From Flavobacterium antarcticum DSM 19726 (GTDB lineage: Bacteria; Bacteroidota; Bacteroidia; Flavobacteriales; Flavobacteriaceae): DNA of 64,000 nucleotides. The stretch spans positions 62,001 to 126,000 of the forward strand of contig NZ_ATTM01000008.1 of NCBI RefSeq assembly GCF_000419685.1, given 5' to 3'. Each line of letters opens with the position of its first letter. The stretch's first letter is position 1. The position numbers and the translations under genes were made by a program. The notes beneath the pieces are model-generated. The model was not told where the DNA came from and made no database searches. It worked only from the letters and a program-made list of their open reading frames with translations. Positions 52,273-60,759 of this stretch are shown piece after piece.

Positions 52273-53559
52273 ATGAAAAATAAATCCACCTACTTTCGCC
52301 CTTTATCGTCTCTGCTTTTACTCTTATTACTTGTGTCGTGCAAGAGTTTGATTTCTGCAAACTATTCAAAGCCAAGTCGAGTGGCCTTAAAACCGAAAGT
52401 CAAAACGACAAAGTTCATGACTGGTGCTGATAATTTGAAAGATCATTTAGAATTATTTGAAAATAAAAAAGTGGGTATTGTCACTAACCAAACGGGTTTA
52501 GTTACCTACGATTCTATTTACAGTACGATGACTGAAGGACGCTCGCCTCAACCAAAAATACGCATTCGCACCGTCCATTTGGTCGATTATATTACGGAGA
52601 AAACGCCCATTCAGTTGGTCAAAATTTTCGCTCCCGAACATGGGTTTCGTGGAACGGCCGATGCGGGTGAACATGTGAATGATTCAAAAGACGCGAAAAC
52701 GGGCTTGCCCATACTTTCGCTTTACGGCAACAATAAAAAACCGACTGCCGAACAACTTGCCGGAATTGACATCTTGTTGTTTGATTTGCAAGATGTGGGA
52801 GCGCGTTTTTACACGTATATTTCACACTTGCACTACATTATGGAAGCGTGTGCGGAAAACAATGTTTCTCTGATCATTTTAGACCGCCCGAATCCAAACG
52901 GCTCTATCGTGGACGGCCCTATTTTAGATCCTAATTATTCAAGTTTTGTGGGTATGCATCCCATTCCTGTATTGCATGGCATGACCATTGGCGAATATGC
53001 ATTGATGATTAACGGCCAAGGTTGGCTCAAAAACAAAGTCCAATGCCATTTGAACATTATTCCTTGTGAAAATTACAAGCGAACCATGTCGTACAATTTA
53101 CCGGTAAATCCATCGCCTAACTTACCGAATTCACAATCCATAAATCTCTATGCGAGTTTGTGTTTTTTTGAAGGCACAAACGTGAGTGTGGGTCGCGGAA
53201 CTTCTAATCAATTTCAAGTATACGGTTCGCCGTACCTTCCTCAATCCAGTTTTAATTTTACTCCAATTCCAAATTTTGGAGCCAAGAATCCATTGTACAG
53301 TGGACTAATTTGCTACGGTGAAGATTTAACGCATGTGGCAAAACTGGATCAGTTGGAATTGAAATGGTTGCTGAAAGCCTACCAAGAAACCGCAAATCCG
53401 CAAACATTCTTCAATTCGTTCTTTACTAAATTAGCAGGAAGTCCCACCTTGCAAACGCAGATTGAGGCGGGACTGACGGAAGAAGAAATTCGCGAAACTT
53501 GGCAAGAAGACTTAAAAGACTTTAAGAAAATGAGAGCCGACTATTTGTTGTATCCGTAG
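52273..53559 (+). CDS. DUF1343/NamZ-family exo-beta-N-acetylmuramidase lipoprotein
   Basis: 428 residues from the ATG at 52273; an in-frame TTG 21 bases upstream is less likely. Lipobox LVSC with Cys23 after a leucine-rich helix. Conserved NamZ motifs: GIVTNQTGLV, FAPEHGFRGTADAGEH, LFDLQDVGARFYTYISHL, LDRPNPNG and NVSVGRGTSNQFQVYG. NamZ removes terminal N-acetylmuramic acid from peptidoglycan fragments. Predicted periplasmic or surface lipoprotein involved in wall recycling; no other recycling genes are adjacent. Confidence 0.93.
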   Translation: MKNKSTYFRPLSSLLLLLLLVSCKSLISANYSKPSRVALKPKVKTTKFMTGADNLKDHLELFENKKVGIVTNQTGLVTYDSIYSTMTEGRSPQPKIRIRTVHLVDYITEKTPIQLVKIFAPEHGFRGTADAGEHVNDSKDAKTGLPILSLYGNNKKPTAEQLAGIDILLFDLQDVGARFYTYISHLHYIMEACAENNVSLIILDRPNPNGSIVDGPILDPNYSSFVGMHPIPVLHGMTIGEYALMINGQGWLKNKVQCHLNIIPCENYKRTMSYNLPVNPSPNLPNSQSINLYASLCFFEGTNVSVGRGTSNQFQVYGSPYLPQSSFNFTPIPNFGAKNPLYSGLICYGEDLTHVAKLDQLELKWLLKAYQETANPQTFFNSFFTKLAGSPTLQTQIEAGLTEEEIRETWQEDLKDFKKMRADYLLYP

Positions 53560-53642
53560 CAAAAGGTGCAGGATATACAGTGAAAAAGGTTTTAGAATGG
53601 TTTTTTGAAATTGAGTGACTGTAACATTATTTCAAAACTTTA

Positions 53643-53650
53643 TAATTTTG
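53643..53650 (+). promoter_or_regulatory. -7 element for the small helical protein
   Basis: TAATTTTG fits TAnnTTTG, 67 bases before the ATG at 53718. No good -33. Confidence 0.4.
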
Positions 53651-53717
53651 GTGGGAATAAGTTTGAAGTGAATTTAGTACTTTAGAGGAAAATTTGAAAC
53701 CCAATAAACCACACACT

Positions 53718-53942
53718 ATGAACTATTCTGAAGTAATTTTTAGCTTGATGGATGAAGTCCGACAGCTCGTTGAATTTATCAACCAATACATTCACAAAGG
53801 AATCGAGTTATTTGAACAAGCGCGCTTGTGGATTGTAAAAGCAATCGAATACATCGAAGCCCGAATCAATGAATTCACTTATCGTATCCGAAATAAAAAC
53901 GTTGATTTCTTAGAGTTTTCTGAGGAAGATATGTTTGTTTAA
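53718..53942 (+). CDS. Small helical protein of unknown function
   Basis: 74 residues from the ATG at 53718 (the frame is open 8 codons further). The sequence is almost entirely amphipathic helix: VRQLVEFINQYIHKGIELF, WIVKAIEYIEARINEF and an acidic end EFSEEDMFV. It has its own promoter-like element and an excellent terminator, so it is probably a real monocistronic gene. Fold suggests a coiled-coil. No family recognised. Confidence 0.6.
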   Translation: MNYSEVIFSLMDEVRQLVEFINQYIHKGIELFEQARLWIVKAIEYIEARINEFTYRIRNKNVDFLEFSEEDMFV

Positions 53943-53948
53943 CTTCTC

Positions 53949-53972
53949 AAAACCCTGCTGCGTCAGGGTTTT
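53949..53972 (+). terminator. Rho-independent terminator after the small helical protein
   Basis: AAAACCCTG (53949-53957) pairs with CAGGGTTTT (53964-53972) across a six-base loop; the poly-T forms part of the stem and is followed by CTTATTT. It begins 6 bases after the stop codon. Confidence 0.8.
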
Positions 53973-54127
53973 CTTATTTCAAAATTTCATTAAGTTCGGC
54001 ACGGATTGGTACAAATTCTGGCCAATGTAAACGTTACGCATTTAAAATCATTTTGTTTATGTTCCTTACGGTTTAAAGAAAACACTTTGGCAGGAGCAAA
54101 AAACTAAATACGCTTTGTAAAAGCATT

Positions 54128-54622
54128 TTAGAGTGGCATTCTTTTCTTCATCTCTTCCACAATATTGTAAGCAGCGGGACAAATTTCTACATTTTTCAAA
54201 GTGAGGTTGCTAATTTGTTGAAACTTCTTTCTATCGGTATGGGGAAATTCCCTACACGCTTTTGGTCGAACGTCGTAAATCATGCAGTAATTTTCAGCGT
54301 CAAGAAAAGTACAAGGCACACTTTTCAACACATAATCATTGTCCTCGTCAATGCGAAGGTGTTGGTCTATAAATTGTTGTGGTTTTTGTCGGAAGTGCTT
54401 TGCCACACGTTCAATATCGGCAGAAGTAAAAAGTGGCCCTGTGGTTTTACAACAATTGGCACATTGCAAACAATCCGTTCGCTTGAATTCAGCTTCGTGT
54501 AAATCCTGCATCACGTAATCGAGATTTTTGGGCACTTTCTTTTTGAGCTTATCGAAATACTTTTTGTTTTCGTTATGCTTATCTTTGGCTAACTTTCCGA
54601 GTTCGTTAAGTTGTGGTTTCAA
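54128..54622 (-). CDS. YkgJ family cysteine-cluster protein
   Basis: 164 residues. Cysteines occur in CLQCANCCKTTGPLF, CTFLDAENYC, ACREFP and CPAAY, the YkgJ (CxxCxxCC) pattern of putative Zn/Fe-binding proteins. The start is TTG at 54622: the conserved N-terminal segment (LNELGKLAKDKHNENKKYF) begins right there and no upstream ATG is in frame. Function of the family is not established. A -7 element is present at 54641-54648. Confidence 0.87.
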   Translation of the reverse strand: MKPQLNELGKLAKDKHNENKKYFDKLKKKVPKNLDYVMQDLHEAEFKRTDCLQCANCCKTTGPLFTSADIERVAKHFRQKPQQFIDQHLRIDEDNDYVLKSVPCTFLDAENYCMIYDVRPKACREFPHTDRKKFQQISNLTLKNVEICPAAYNIVEEMKKRMPL

Positions 54623-54640
54623 GTTTCGTTATTTGAAATG

Positions 54641-54648
54641 CAAATTTA
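54641..54648 (-). promoter_or_regulatory. -7 element for the YkgJ-family gene
   Basis: On the minus strand TAAATTTG matches TAnnTTTG and lies about 19 bases before the TTG start at 54622. Confidence 0.45.
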
Positions 54649-54686
54649 CGCAACTTAAAAAAACCTAACCCTCAATCTGAATCAAA

Positions 54687-55397
54687 ATGTTGGATTTATT
54701 TGGCAAAGCCATTTTGGACTATCAAACTCAAAACGCTCCCGAAGCTTTAATTACGTTCACATCCATTTCGGATGAAGATGAAATGGACGTTGCTTATTTA
54801 TTTCGTCCGTATGATTTGATGCCAAAAATCGAACAGAAAGCTTTGCAACTTTCGTATGGCAAAATCCTTGACGTAGGTTGTGGCGCAGGAAGTCATGCTT
54901 TGTCGTTGCAAAATGATCGCAAATTAGACGTTACAGCAATTGACCTATCTACAAATGCTATCGAAACCTGTCGCTTAAGAGGGCTATCCAACGCGATTGT
55001 AACAGATGTCCTGGCATTTAATCCTGCGGAACAATTTGACACAATTCTTCTATTGATGAATGGTACCGGAATATTTGAAACCTTGGTGAAATCCGCACTT
55101 TATTTGCAGCATCTTAAATCATTATTAGCGCCAAATGGGCAAATTCTGATTGACAGTTCCGACTTAATTTATATGTACGACGCAGACGAAGACGGTGGCG
55201 CTTGGATTCCTAGTGCACACTATTACGGCGAATTGACTTTTACCGTTCGCTACAAAGGTCAAACCGATGAAACGTTCCCGTGGTTGTATATGGATTACAA
55301 TACGTTGCAAAACGCGGCTGTAGCCAATGGTTTGCACTGTGAATTAATTACCGAAGGCGACCATTTTGATTATTTAGCAAAACTTACGCATCTGTAA
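54687..55397 (+). CDS. Class I SAM-dependent methyltransferase
   Basis: 236 residues. Motif I ILDVGCGAGSHALSLQ, VTAIDLSTNAIETCR, and FDTILLLMNGTGIFE define the fold. It has a short N-terminal helix region and a C-terminal beta extension. It is convergent with the aminotransferase gene, with no gap. Target unknown; not part of the polysaccharide operon. Confidence 0.87.
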   Translation: MLDLFGKAILDYQTQNAPEALITFTSISDEDEMDVAYLFRPYDLMPKIEQKALQLSYGKILDVGCGAGSHALSLQNDRKLDVTAIDLSTNAIETCRLRGLSNAIVTDVLAFNPAEQFDTILLLMNGTGIFETLVKSALYLQHLKSLLAPNGQILIDSSDLIYMYDADEDGGAWIPSAHYYGELTFTVRYKGQTDETFPWLYMDYNTLQNAAVANGLHCELITEGDHFDYLAKLTHL

Positions 55398-56555
55398 TCA
55401 AACTTGAATCAAGTCCGTAGTAGCAATAATATCCTCCAAAGCTTTGTACAAAATATCCAGATCACTTTGCGAATTATACGCATTTATGGAATACCTCAGA
55501 TAAACCTTTTCATTCAGGATCATTATAGGTACTTGGATTTTATATTTGTCGTACAGCAAATCCTTTAGCTCTTGCGGATTCGAAGTTTGGATTGGAACAC
55601 TTGCCATCTGTCCCATGAATGCTGTTGAAAGTGGTGCAATGGGAGTGCTGTTCAGTAAAGCACAAAATCGTGGATAGTTTTTCAACACCAATTCTTTGGC
55701 TGCAGCCGATTTTTCCTTCCAATTGTTTTTCTGAAGAAATTCAATAACTGTTGGCGTACACAAATACGCTGAATGATCGTTTGTTCCTTGGTATTCATGG
55801 TAGTCTAAAAATGGGCTTTCGCTTGGCGTCAAACTTTCGTACCCCCAACTTACTACTAAAGGTTCTATTTCATTTTGCCATTCTTTTTTGACATACAAAA
55901 ACGACGAGCCTTTAGGAGCCAACATCCATTTGTGCAACGTTCCGGTGTAGAAGTCGGGATTTAAGCTAGCAATATCCAAGTCGATGTGGCCTGGAACATG
56001 AGCTCCGTCAATGATTGTCGTGATCCCCAATTCTCGGGCTTTGTCGCAAATTTCTTTGACCGGAAAAATCAAGGCTGTTATACTTGCTATTTGATTTATG
56101 AAGATGATCTTTGTTTTAGGGGTCAATCCTTGCCAAAACTCCGCAAGTATTTGTTCTTTTGAAATGACAGGTAGTGAAATAGATTGGCGAACGTATTTTA
56201 CGCCTGATTTCTTGCTGTAGAAGTGCCATGTTCGGTCCATGGCTCCATATTCATGATTGGTTGTTAAAATCTCATCTCCTTCTTTCAACTTTAAACTTCG
56301 CATGATGGTGTTGACCGCCACGGTAGGGTTTGGCGTAAAAACAAAATCGTCTGGATCACAATTGATAAAAGCAGCGAGTGCTTCTTTGGCTGTAGCCAAA
56401 TGTTTTGCAAACTGTTTCTGAATAAAATAAACTGGATCGCTTTCCATTTCACGTTGGAAGCTTTGCTGTTTTTCAAAAATAACTTTTGGACACGCTCCAA
56501 ATGAGCCGTGGTTTAAAAAGGTGTAGGTTGGATTGAGTAGAAATTGGTCTTTCAT
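55398..56555 (-). CDS. Class V PLP-dependent aminotransferase (isopenicillin-N epimerase/cysteine desulphurase-like)
   Basis: 385 residues from the ATG at 56555. YTFLNHGSFGACPK at the start, DDFVFTPNPTVAVNTIM, LTTNHEYGAMDRTWHF, IIDGAHVPGHIDLD and GTLHKWMLAPKG (PLP lysine) are typical of the isopenicillin-N-epimerase-like subgroup. The frame extends to 56660, but the extension runs across the terminator of the upstream gene, so it is rejected. Substrate unknown. Confidence 0.89.
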   Translation of the reverse strand: MKDQFLLNPTYTFLNHGSFGACPKVIFEKQQSFQREMESDPVYFIQKQFAKHLATAKEALAAFINCDPDDFVFTPNPTVAVNTIMRSLKLKEGDEILTTNHEYGAMDRTWHFYSKKSGVKYVRQSISLPVISKEQILAEFWQGLTPKTKIIFINQIASITALIFPVKEICDKARELGITTIIDGAHVPGHIDLDIASLNPDFYTGTLHKWMLAPKGSSFLYVKKEWQNEIEPLVVSWGYESLTPSESPFLDYHEYQGTNDHSAYLCTPTVIEFLQKNNWKEKSAAAKELVLKNYPRFCALLNSTPIAPLSTAFMGQMASVPIQTSNPQELKDLLYDKYKIQVPIMILNEKVYLRYSINAYNSQSDLDILYKALEDIIATTDLIQV

Positions 56556-56575
56556 CGGTGTTACTTTTGCATAAA

Positions 56576-56602
56576 AAAACCCAAACGTTGCGCTTGGGTT
56601 TT
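56576..56602 (-). terminator. Rho-independent terminator of the DUF2059 gene
   Basis: AAAACCCAA (56576-56584) and TTGGGTTTT (56594-56602) form a 9-bp stem with a 9-base loop. On the minus strand it is followed by a run of T, ten bases beyond the DUF2059 stop. Confidence 0.8.
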
Positions 56603-56611
56603 GTACTTTAT

Positions 56612-57016
56612 CTATTGTTCCATGTATTTCATCATGACACTTTGCAACTCCATGCCCCATTCCTGACCCGCATCAGTTGACTTTTTATAAAGTGCTCCTG
56701 CAGAACTGGAAATTTTCTTTCCAACAGGCGATTCATAAAACTTAATCATTTCTTTAACTTCATCGTGGGTATACGTTTCCATATATGCTACGGCAATTTT
56801 ATCATACAAAGAAGGCAATGAAGCGTCAAAATCTTTAGAGAAATCGGCTCTTTTTGTCAAAGGAATATTTTGCATGATTTGTTCCTTTGCCATTTGCATC
56901 GGTCCTGCAGCACCTGATTGCACGATTACTTTCAGTACATCTGCTTTAAAAGCATCTTGTGCCACAACTAAATGAGCGACAAACATAAATGCGATTGTAA
57001 TTACTAATTTTTTCAT
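56612..57016 (-). CDS. DUF2059 domain secreted protein
   Basis: 134 residues with a signal peptide (about 1-20, ending VVAQ). The DUF2059 core is visible: FYESPVGKKISSSAGAL and YMETYTHDEVKEMIK. Helical periplasmic protein; the domain has no assigned function. A -7 element (57043-57050) and a terminator flank it, so it is transcribed alone. Confidence 0.86.
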   Translation of the reverse strand: MKKLVITIAFMFVAHLVVAQDAFKADVLKVIVQSGAAGPMQMAKEQIMQNIPLTKRADFSKDFDASLPSLYDKIAVAYMETYTHDEVKEMIKFYESPVGKKISSSAGALYKKSTDAGQEWGMELQSVMMKYMEQ

Positions 57017-57042
57017 TGGTTGGTTTTTTTATAAATTAAACT

Positions 57043-57050
57043 CAAATATA
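57043..57050 (-). promoter_or_regulatory. -7 element for the DUF2059 gene
   Basis: On the minus strand, TATATTTG matches TAnnTTTG, 27 bases upstream of the ATG at 57016. Confidence 0.5.
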
Positions 57051-57057
57051 AAAAAAA

Positions 57058-57690
57058 TTACGGAATATTTAGAAATTTATGTGTTTGCAAAGAAACCCTC
57101 CATTTTGGATTATTCATTACGTAATCTACAATAAGTGGCGTCATTTCGTCTTTTTTGCTCCACTCCGGTTGTAAAAATAAAATCGCGTTCGGATTGACTT
57201 TTTCTGCTTGTTCTTCTGCGAAAATAAAGTCGTGCTTGTTGAAAATAATTACCTTCAACTCGTGTGCTATTTCGTAAACCGTTTTTGTGGGTAATTTATT
57301 TTTCTTTGGCGAAAGACAAATCCAATCCCAAGTTCCTGAAAGTGGATAAGCACCTGAAGTTTCAATATGTACTTTCCGTCCGTTCTCTTTTAGCTTTTGC
57401 GTCAGCAAGGTCATGTCCCAAGTTAAGGGTTCGCCTCCAGTGACCACCACCGTATCGGAATGTTTAGAAGCATTCGCAACAATCGTGTCTACATCTGTTG
57501 GCGGATGCAAATCCGGATTCCAACTTTCCTTTACGTCGCACCAGTGGCAACCAACATCACAACCGCCCACTCTAATGAAATAAGCTGCAGTTCCCGTATG
57601 GTATCCTTCCCCTTGAATTGTATAAAACTCCTCCATCAACGGCAACATTGCTCCTTTTTCTACGGCTACTTGTATTTCTTTTGCTAACAT
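57058..57690 (-). CDS. queE: 7-carboxy-7-deazaguanine synthase
   Basis: 210 residues from the ATG at 57690. Radical SAM motif C-x3-C-x2-C is present in GCDVGCHWCDVKESW, after EEFYTIQGEGYHTG. VVTGGEPL and HIETSGAYPLSG are further QueE/NrdG-like motifs. It forms CDG from 6-carboxytetrahydropterin in queuosine synthesis. A longer frame to 57714 would start inside the -7 element at 57712-57719. The other queuosine genes are not here, except that the PP-loop protein at 29144 is QueC-like in its zinc site. Confidence 0.94.
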   Translation of the reverse strand: MLAKEIQVAVEKGAMLPLMEEFYTIQGEGYHTGTAAYFIRVGGCDVGCHWCDVKESWNPDLHPPTDVDTIVANASKHSDTVVVTGGEPLTWDMTLLTQKLKENGRKVHIETSGAYPLSGTWDWICLSPKKNKLPTKTVYEIAHELKVIIFNKHDFIFAEEQAEKVNPNAILFLQPEWSKKDEMTPLIVDYVMNNPKWRVSLQTHKFLNIP

Positions 57691-57711
57691 TTTAAATTTT
57701 AAATAAGGGGG

Positions 57712-57719
57712 CAAAGATA
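57712..57719 (-). promoter_or_regulatory. -7 element for queE
   Basis: On the minus strand TATCTTTG matches TAnnTTTG, 22 bases before the ATG at 57690. Confidence 0.45.
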
Positions 57720-57790
57720 CAGAATTTCTTATGAAATAGAATCTAAATGCTGACCTGAATAATCTTCAAGCTCTGATATCATTCTCAATT

Positions 57791-57845
57791 ATATCCTAAA
57801 TCCAGGATATAAAAAAAACCGATACCATTTCTGATATCGGTTTTT
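57791..57845 (-). terminator. Terminator of the Ton operon (TPR gene end)
   Basis: AAAAACCGATA (57814-57824) pairs with TATCGGTTTTT (57835-57845), followed on the minus strand by a T-run. A second small hairpin ATATCCT/AGGATAT (57791-57810) lies just beyond. It starts 18 bases after the TPR stop codon. Confidence 0.82.
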
Positions 57846-57862
57846 GATCTACTTAAAATCTA

Positions 57863-59569
57863 TTATTTTAATGCTTTTAATCTTGCGGTTGCAGCTTCAT
57901 TTGTAGGATCAATCGCTAATGCTTTTTGATAATACTCTCTTGCTTTTGCTTTATCGCTGTTTGCGTAATACGTTGCAATATTTGTATATGCTTCAACAAA
58001 TTTTGTTTGATTCGCTGGCTTGCTTGCTTCTTCAGCTCCTTTTTCGTTCACCACTTTAATAAATTCTTCATAATTAGCCGCCATCTTCGCTTGTGCTTCC
58101 GCATTGTTTTCTAACAAACTGTTTACACGTGCTTTGTAGATGTAAGCGTCTTGAGTAGTCGGTGAAACCGCGATTACGTTGTCAAATGCTTTTGATGCTT
58201 TTTCAACAATAATTGGATCGATCTTTTGTCCTTGAGGTAAATTCACATTACCAAAATACAAGGCATAACCCAAATAAAAGTTGTCGTATAAGAAGTTCTG
58301 CGAATTTGGATTTGAAGTTGCTACTTCATAGATCGCTGCTGCTTCATTGTATAATTTAATGTCAAAGAATTTCTTACCAATGTCATTTAGTTCATTTGCC
58401 ATTGCTGGATCCATTTGAACTCCTTTCAACATGTCCGCTACACCTGCAGTAAATAATGTTTGGTCTACTTTATTTACATCCGCACCTTCTGCATCTTTTG
58501 TAGTGGTTAACGCTTTGTGCGTTTTTGCCATTCCTAAGTACAGATAATCACGTCCAATTGGTTTTGCATTTGGCGTTGACAAGAACTCATTTAATGCTTT
58601 AATTGCTTCCGCATCATTTCCATTTTCGTAAGCTGAATATCCTAAATAACGTAAAATACGTGGGTTTACTTTGTCCAGTTTTTTCATTTCAAGCGCTTCT
58701 TTTTCAAGCGCTGCATAATCCTTAGTTAAAATTAAGAAATCGGCATGACGCATTCTTGAATCTAAAGAATAATCAGTTAATGCTAAATACTTGTCGTAAT
58801 ATTCAAGTGCTTTCTTATTTTTTTCTGCATAGTTTTCAGTATCGTTCAATGACCATACATAATACGTTTCTGCTAAACCTCTGTAAGCAGGACCATAATT
58901 TGGATCTAGAGCGATAATGTTTTCAAAAGCTGTTTTTGCTTCCTGAAAAGCTTTAGAACCAATCGTGATGAAACCAAGTTGCAACTTCGCTTTCAAAACT
59001 GATTTATCCGCATCGTACGCATTTCTGTACGCAGAATACGCTTCGTTCGTGTTTCCTTCGCCATAATAAGCATCTCCTAATGACAATAAAACCTGAGCGT
59101 CGTTTGGCTGAATATCTTTTGCTTTATTTAAAAACAAAAGCGCTGATTTATAGTTTGGTGTTTCTGCATTCAAATACGCACGACCTATGTGCAAAAATTC
59201 TTCAAAATCTTTACGTCGCATATCGACTTGCGCTTTGTTGAAGTTTTCGTTTGACTTTACGGCGTCGTTGTTATTCAATGCCATTTGTCCTAAACCGATG
59301 TAATTGAAATTTGCATTTTTCTTTGCTGCTAAACCTTTTTGAAAATAGATTTGAGCAGAATCCTCTACTTTTTGCATCAAGTACAAATTTCCTAAAATAA
59401 AGAAATTTTTACCTTGATCTGCATCTGCAGTAGTTAGTGTTTTTAAAATTGATTTGGCTTTGTCAAACTTTTCCGCGTCAATTGCTTTCTGAGCTTGTTC
59501 TAAGTCTTGGGCAACTGCTGTTGCACCAATGGCTAAAAACGCAACGCTGAATATTTTTAATTTGTTCAT
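57863..59569 (-). CDS. Secreted tetratricopeptide-repeat protein
   Basis: 568 residues. Signal peptide (about 1-20, ending AVAQ), followed by tandem TPR units along the whole chain (for example LLSLGDAYYGEGNTNEAYSA, AYRGLAETYYVW and REYYQKALAIDPTNEAA). It lies last in the ExbBD/TonB/PstS-like cluster, 14 bases after the lipoprotein gene, and would be periplasmic. Such a TPR protein next to Ton genes is conserved in Flavobacteriia; a scaffold role is inferred. Confidence 0.88.
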   Translation of the reverse strand: MNKLKIFSVAFLAIGATAVAQDLEQAQKAIDAEKFDKAKSILKTLTTADADQGKNFFILGNLYLMQKVEDSAQIYFQKGLAAKKNANFNYIGLGQMALNNNDAVKSNENFNKAQVDMRRKDFEEFLHIGRAYLNAETPNYKSALLFLNKAKDIQPNDAQVLLSLGDAYYGEGNTNEAYSAYRNAYDADKSVLKAKLQLGFITIGSKAFQEAKTAFENIIALDPNYGPAYRGLAETYYVWSLNDTENYAEKNKKALEYYDKYLALTDYSLDSRMRHADFLILTKDYAALEKEALEMKKLDKVNPRILRYLGYSAYENGNDAEAIKALNEFLSTPNAKPIGRDYLYLGMAKTHKALTTTKDAEGADVNKVDQTLFTAGVADMLKGVQMDPAMANELNDIGKKFFDIKLYNEAAAIYEVATSNPNSQNFLYDNFYLGYALYFGNVNLPQGQKIDPIIVEKASKAFDNVIAVSPTTQDAYIYKARVNSLLENNAEAQAKMAANYEEFIKVVNEKGAEEASKPANQTKFVEAYTNIATYYANSDKAKAREYYQKALAIDPTNEAATARLKALK

Positions 59570-59583
59570 AGTATTTCGATTTA

Positions 59584-60522
59584 TTATTTATTAATCTGTT
59601 TTCTGATGTTAATGTTTCTCTCCGGAATTGTAATGGGTAGCAAATTTGCCGTCATGACAATTCGTTGTCCAATATCACCTACTACAAAAGAAGCAAAACC
59701 CGTACCTAAACCAGCAAATCCTTGATAATTTAACACATAGATGCTTCTCTTCAACGGATACAATCCCGCTCCTAGACTGGCTTGATTGGGCAAATAGTAA
59801 GTTTCGTTGTTCGTTCCGTTTTTAACATTTTTAACCGCAAGAACGTTAACGTTGTTGACTAATGTTTGCCATTCTGGGTAAGGTTCTGCCACAGCGTCCA
59901 TACCTATGACCCCAATGGCGTCCGGATTATTCTTTACAAATTCAAGCACTTCTTTCGTCGAATTTAATGAAAATACGTTTTCCTTTGCTCCATTTGGAAC
60001 GTTCGCCCAACGGTTCATGTACGTAACAACACTCGAATTTGGATTCTCAAAAACTAATTTTTTAATTGCACTTGACTTCCCATGTAACAAATTATATACT
60101 TCATCTAAATCAAGTACCGTATCGTTACTGCTTTTATTGCGAATAAAAACGATGGCATCTGAAGCAAAGTGTGAAATTCGGGGAATGATCTTCTTGTTGT
60201 GAAAATAATTTTCCTCTTCTTTCGTCAAGCGTCTCGTCAGCACCGCCATGTTGGTTTTGCCGCTCAGCAAATCATTTACAATTTCTGATTCTGATTTAGC
60301 CGTAAGGTGCACTTTTGCATCATACTGACTTTCAAAAACATCGACTTGTCCCTGCATTAAAGACTGTACCGTTTGATCTACGTATAAATCAATTTCTCCA
60401 GTCAATATAGTCTCTTTCTTTTCTGACTCGTCCAATTTATTCTTGCACGCCAATACAAGTGTAAAAATTGCAATAAACAATGCTATTACTTTCAAGTACG
60501 GCGGAATTAGTTGCTTTCTCAT
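59584..60522 (-). CDS. PstS-like phosphate-binding lipoprotein
   Basis: 312 residues with lipobox VLAC (Cys26). Periplasmic-binding-protein fold of the PstS family: a Ser/Thr-rich phosphate-loop pattern, NMAVLTRRLT, DAIVFIRNKSSN, VVTYMNRW and GVIGMDAV. No Pst transporter genes are adjacent, and the coding region overlaps a 77-residue membrane-protein gene by 4 bases in a Ton operon. It may present phosphate to, or sense it for, an outer membrane Ton-linked system, which is inference. Confidence 0.82.
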   Translation of the reverse strand: MRKQLIPPYLKVIALFIAIFTLVLACKNKLDESEKKETILTGEIDLYVDQTVQSLMQGQVDVFESQYDAKVHLTAKSESEIVNDLLSGKTNMAVLTRRLTKEEENYFHNKKIIPRISHFASDAIVFIRNKSSNDTVLDLDEVYNLLHGKSSAIKKLVFENPNSSVVTYMNRWANVPNGAKENVFSLNSTKEVLEFVKNNPDAIGVIGMDAVAEPYPEWQTLVNNVNVLAVKNVKNGTNNETYYLPNQASLGAGLYPLKRSIYVLNYQGFAGLGTGFASFVVGDIGQRIVMTANLLPITIPERNINIRKQINK

Positions 60523-60752
60523 TCTTTGTCATTTTTGATTAGGCGAATAAATCTAAAAAAGGCGTAGGCAATTAGCAATACACCAAAAGCAATACGATAT
60601 GTTTTGGACATATCGATTGGAAAATCCTTCCAGAATATAACGGTAATTCCCAATACAAAGTAAATGAGAAAAAACACTATTCCTAAAACGAGCAAAAATC
60701 GCACTTTAGGCGATTTCTGAACTCTTTTTATTTTATTATTGTTGTCTGTCAT
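60519..60752 (-). CDS. Small membrane protein of the Ton cluster
   Basis: 77 residues, basic N-terminus and two hydrophobic helices (about 19-43 and 52-72). Overlaps the PstS-like start by 4 bases and lies 7 bases after tonB. No named family is recognised; conserved position suggests a role in this cluster. Confidence 0.7.
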   Translation of the reverse strand: MTDNNNKIKRVQKSPKVRFLLVLGIVFFLIYFVLGITVIFWKDFPIDMSKTYRIAFGVLLIAYAFFRFIRLIKNDKE

Positions 60753-60759
60753 CTAGCAA

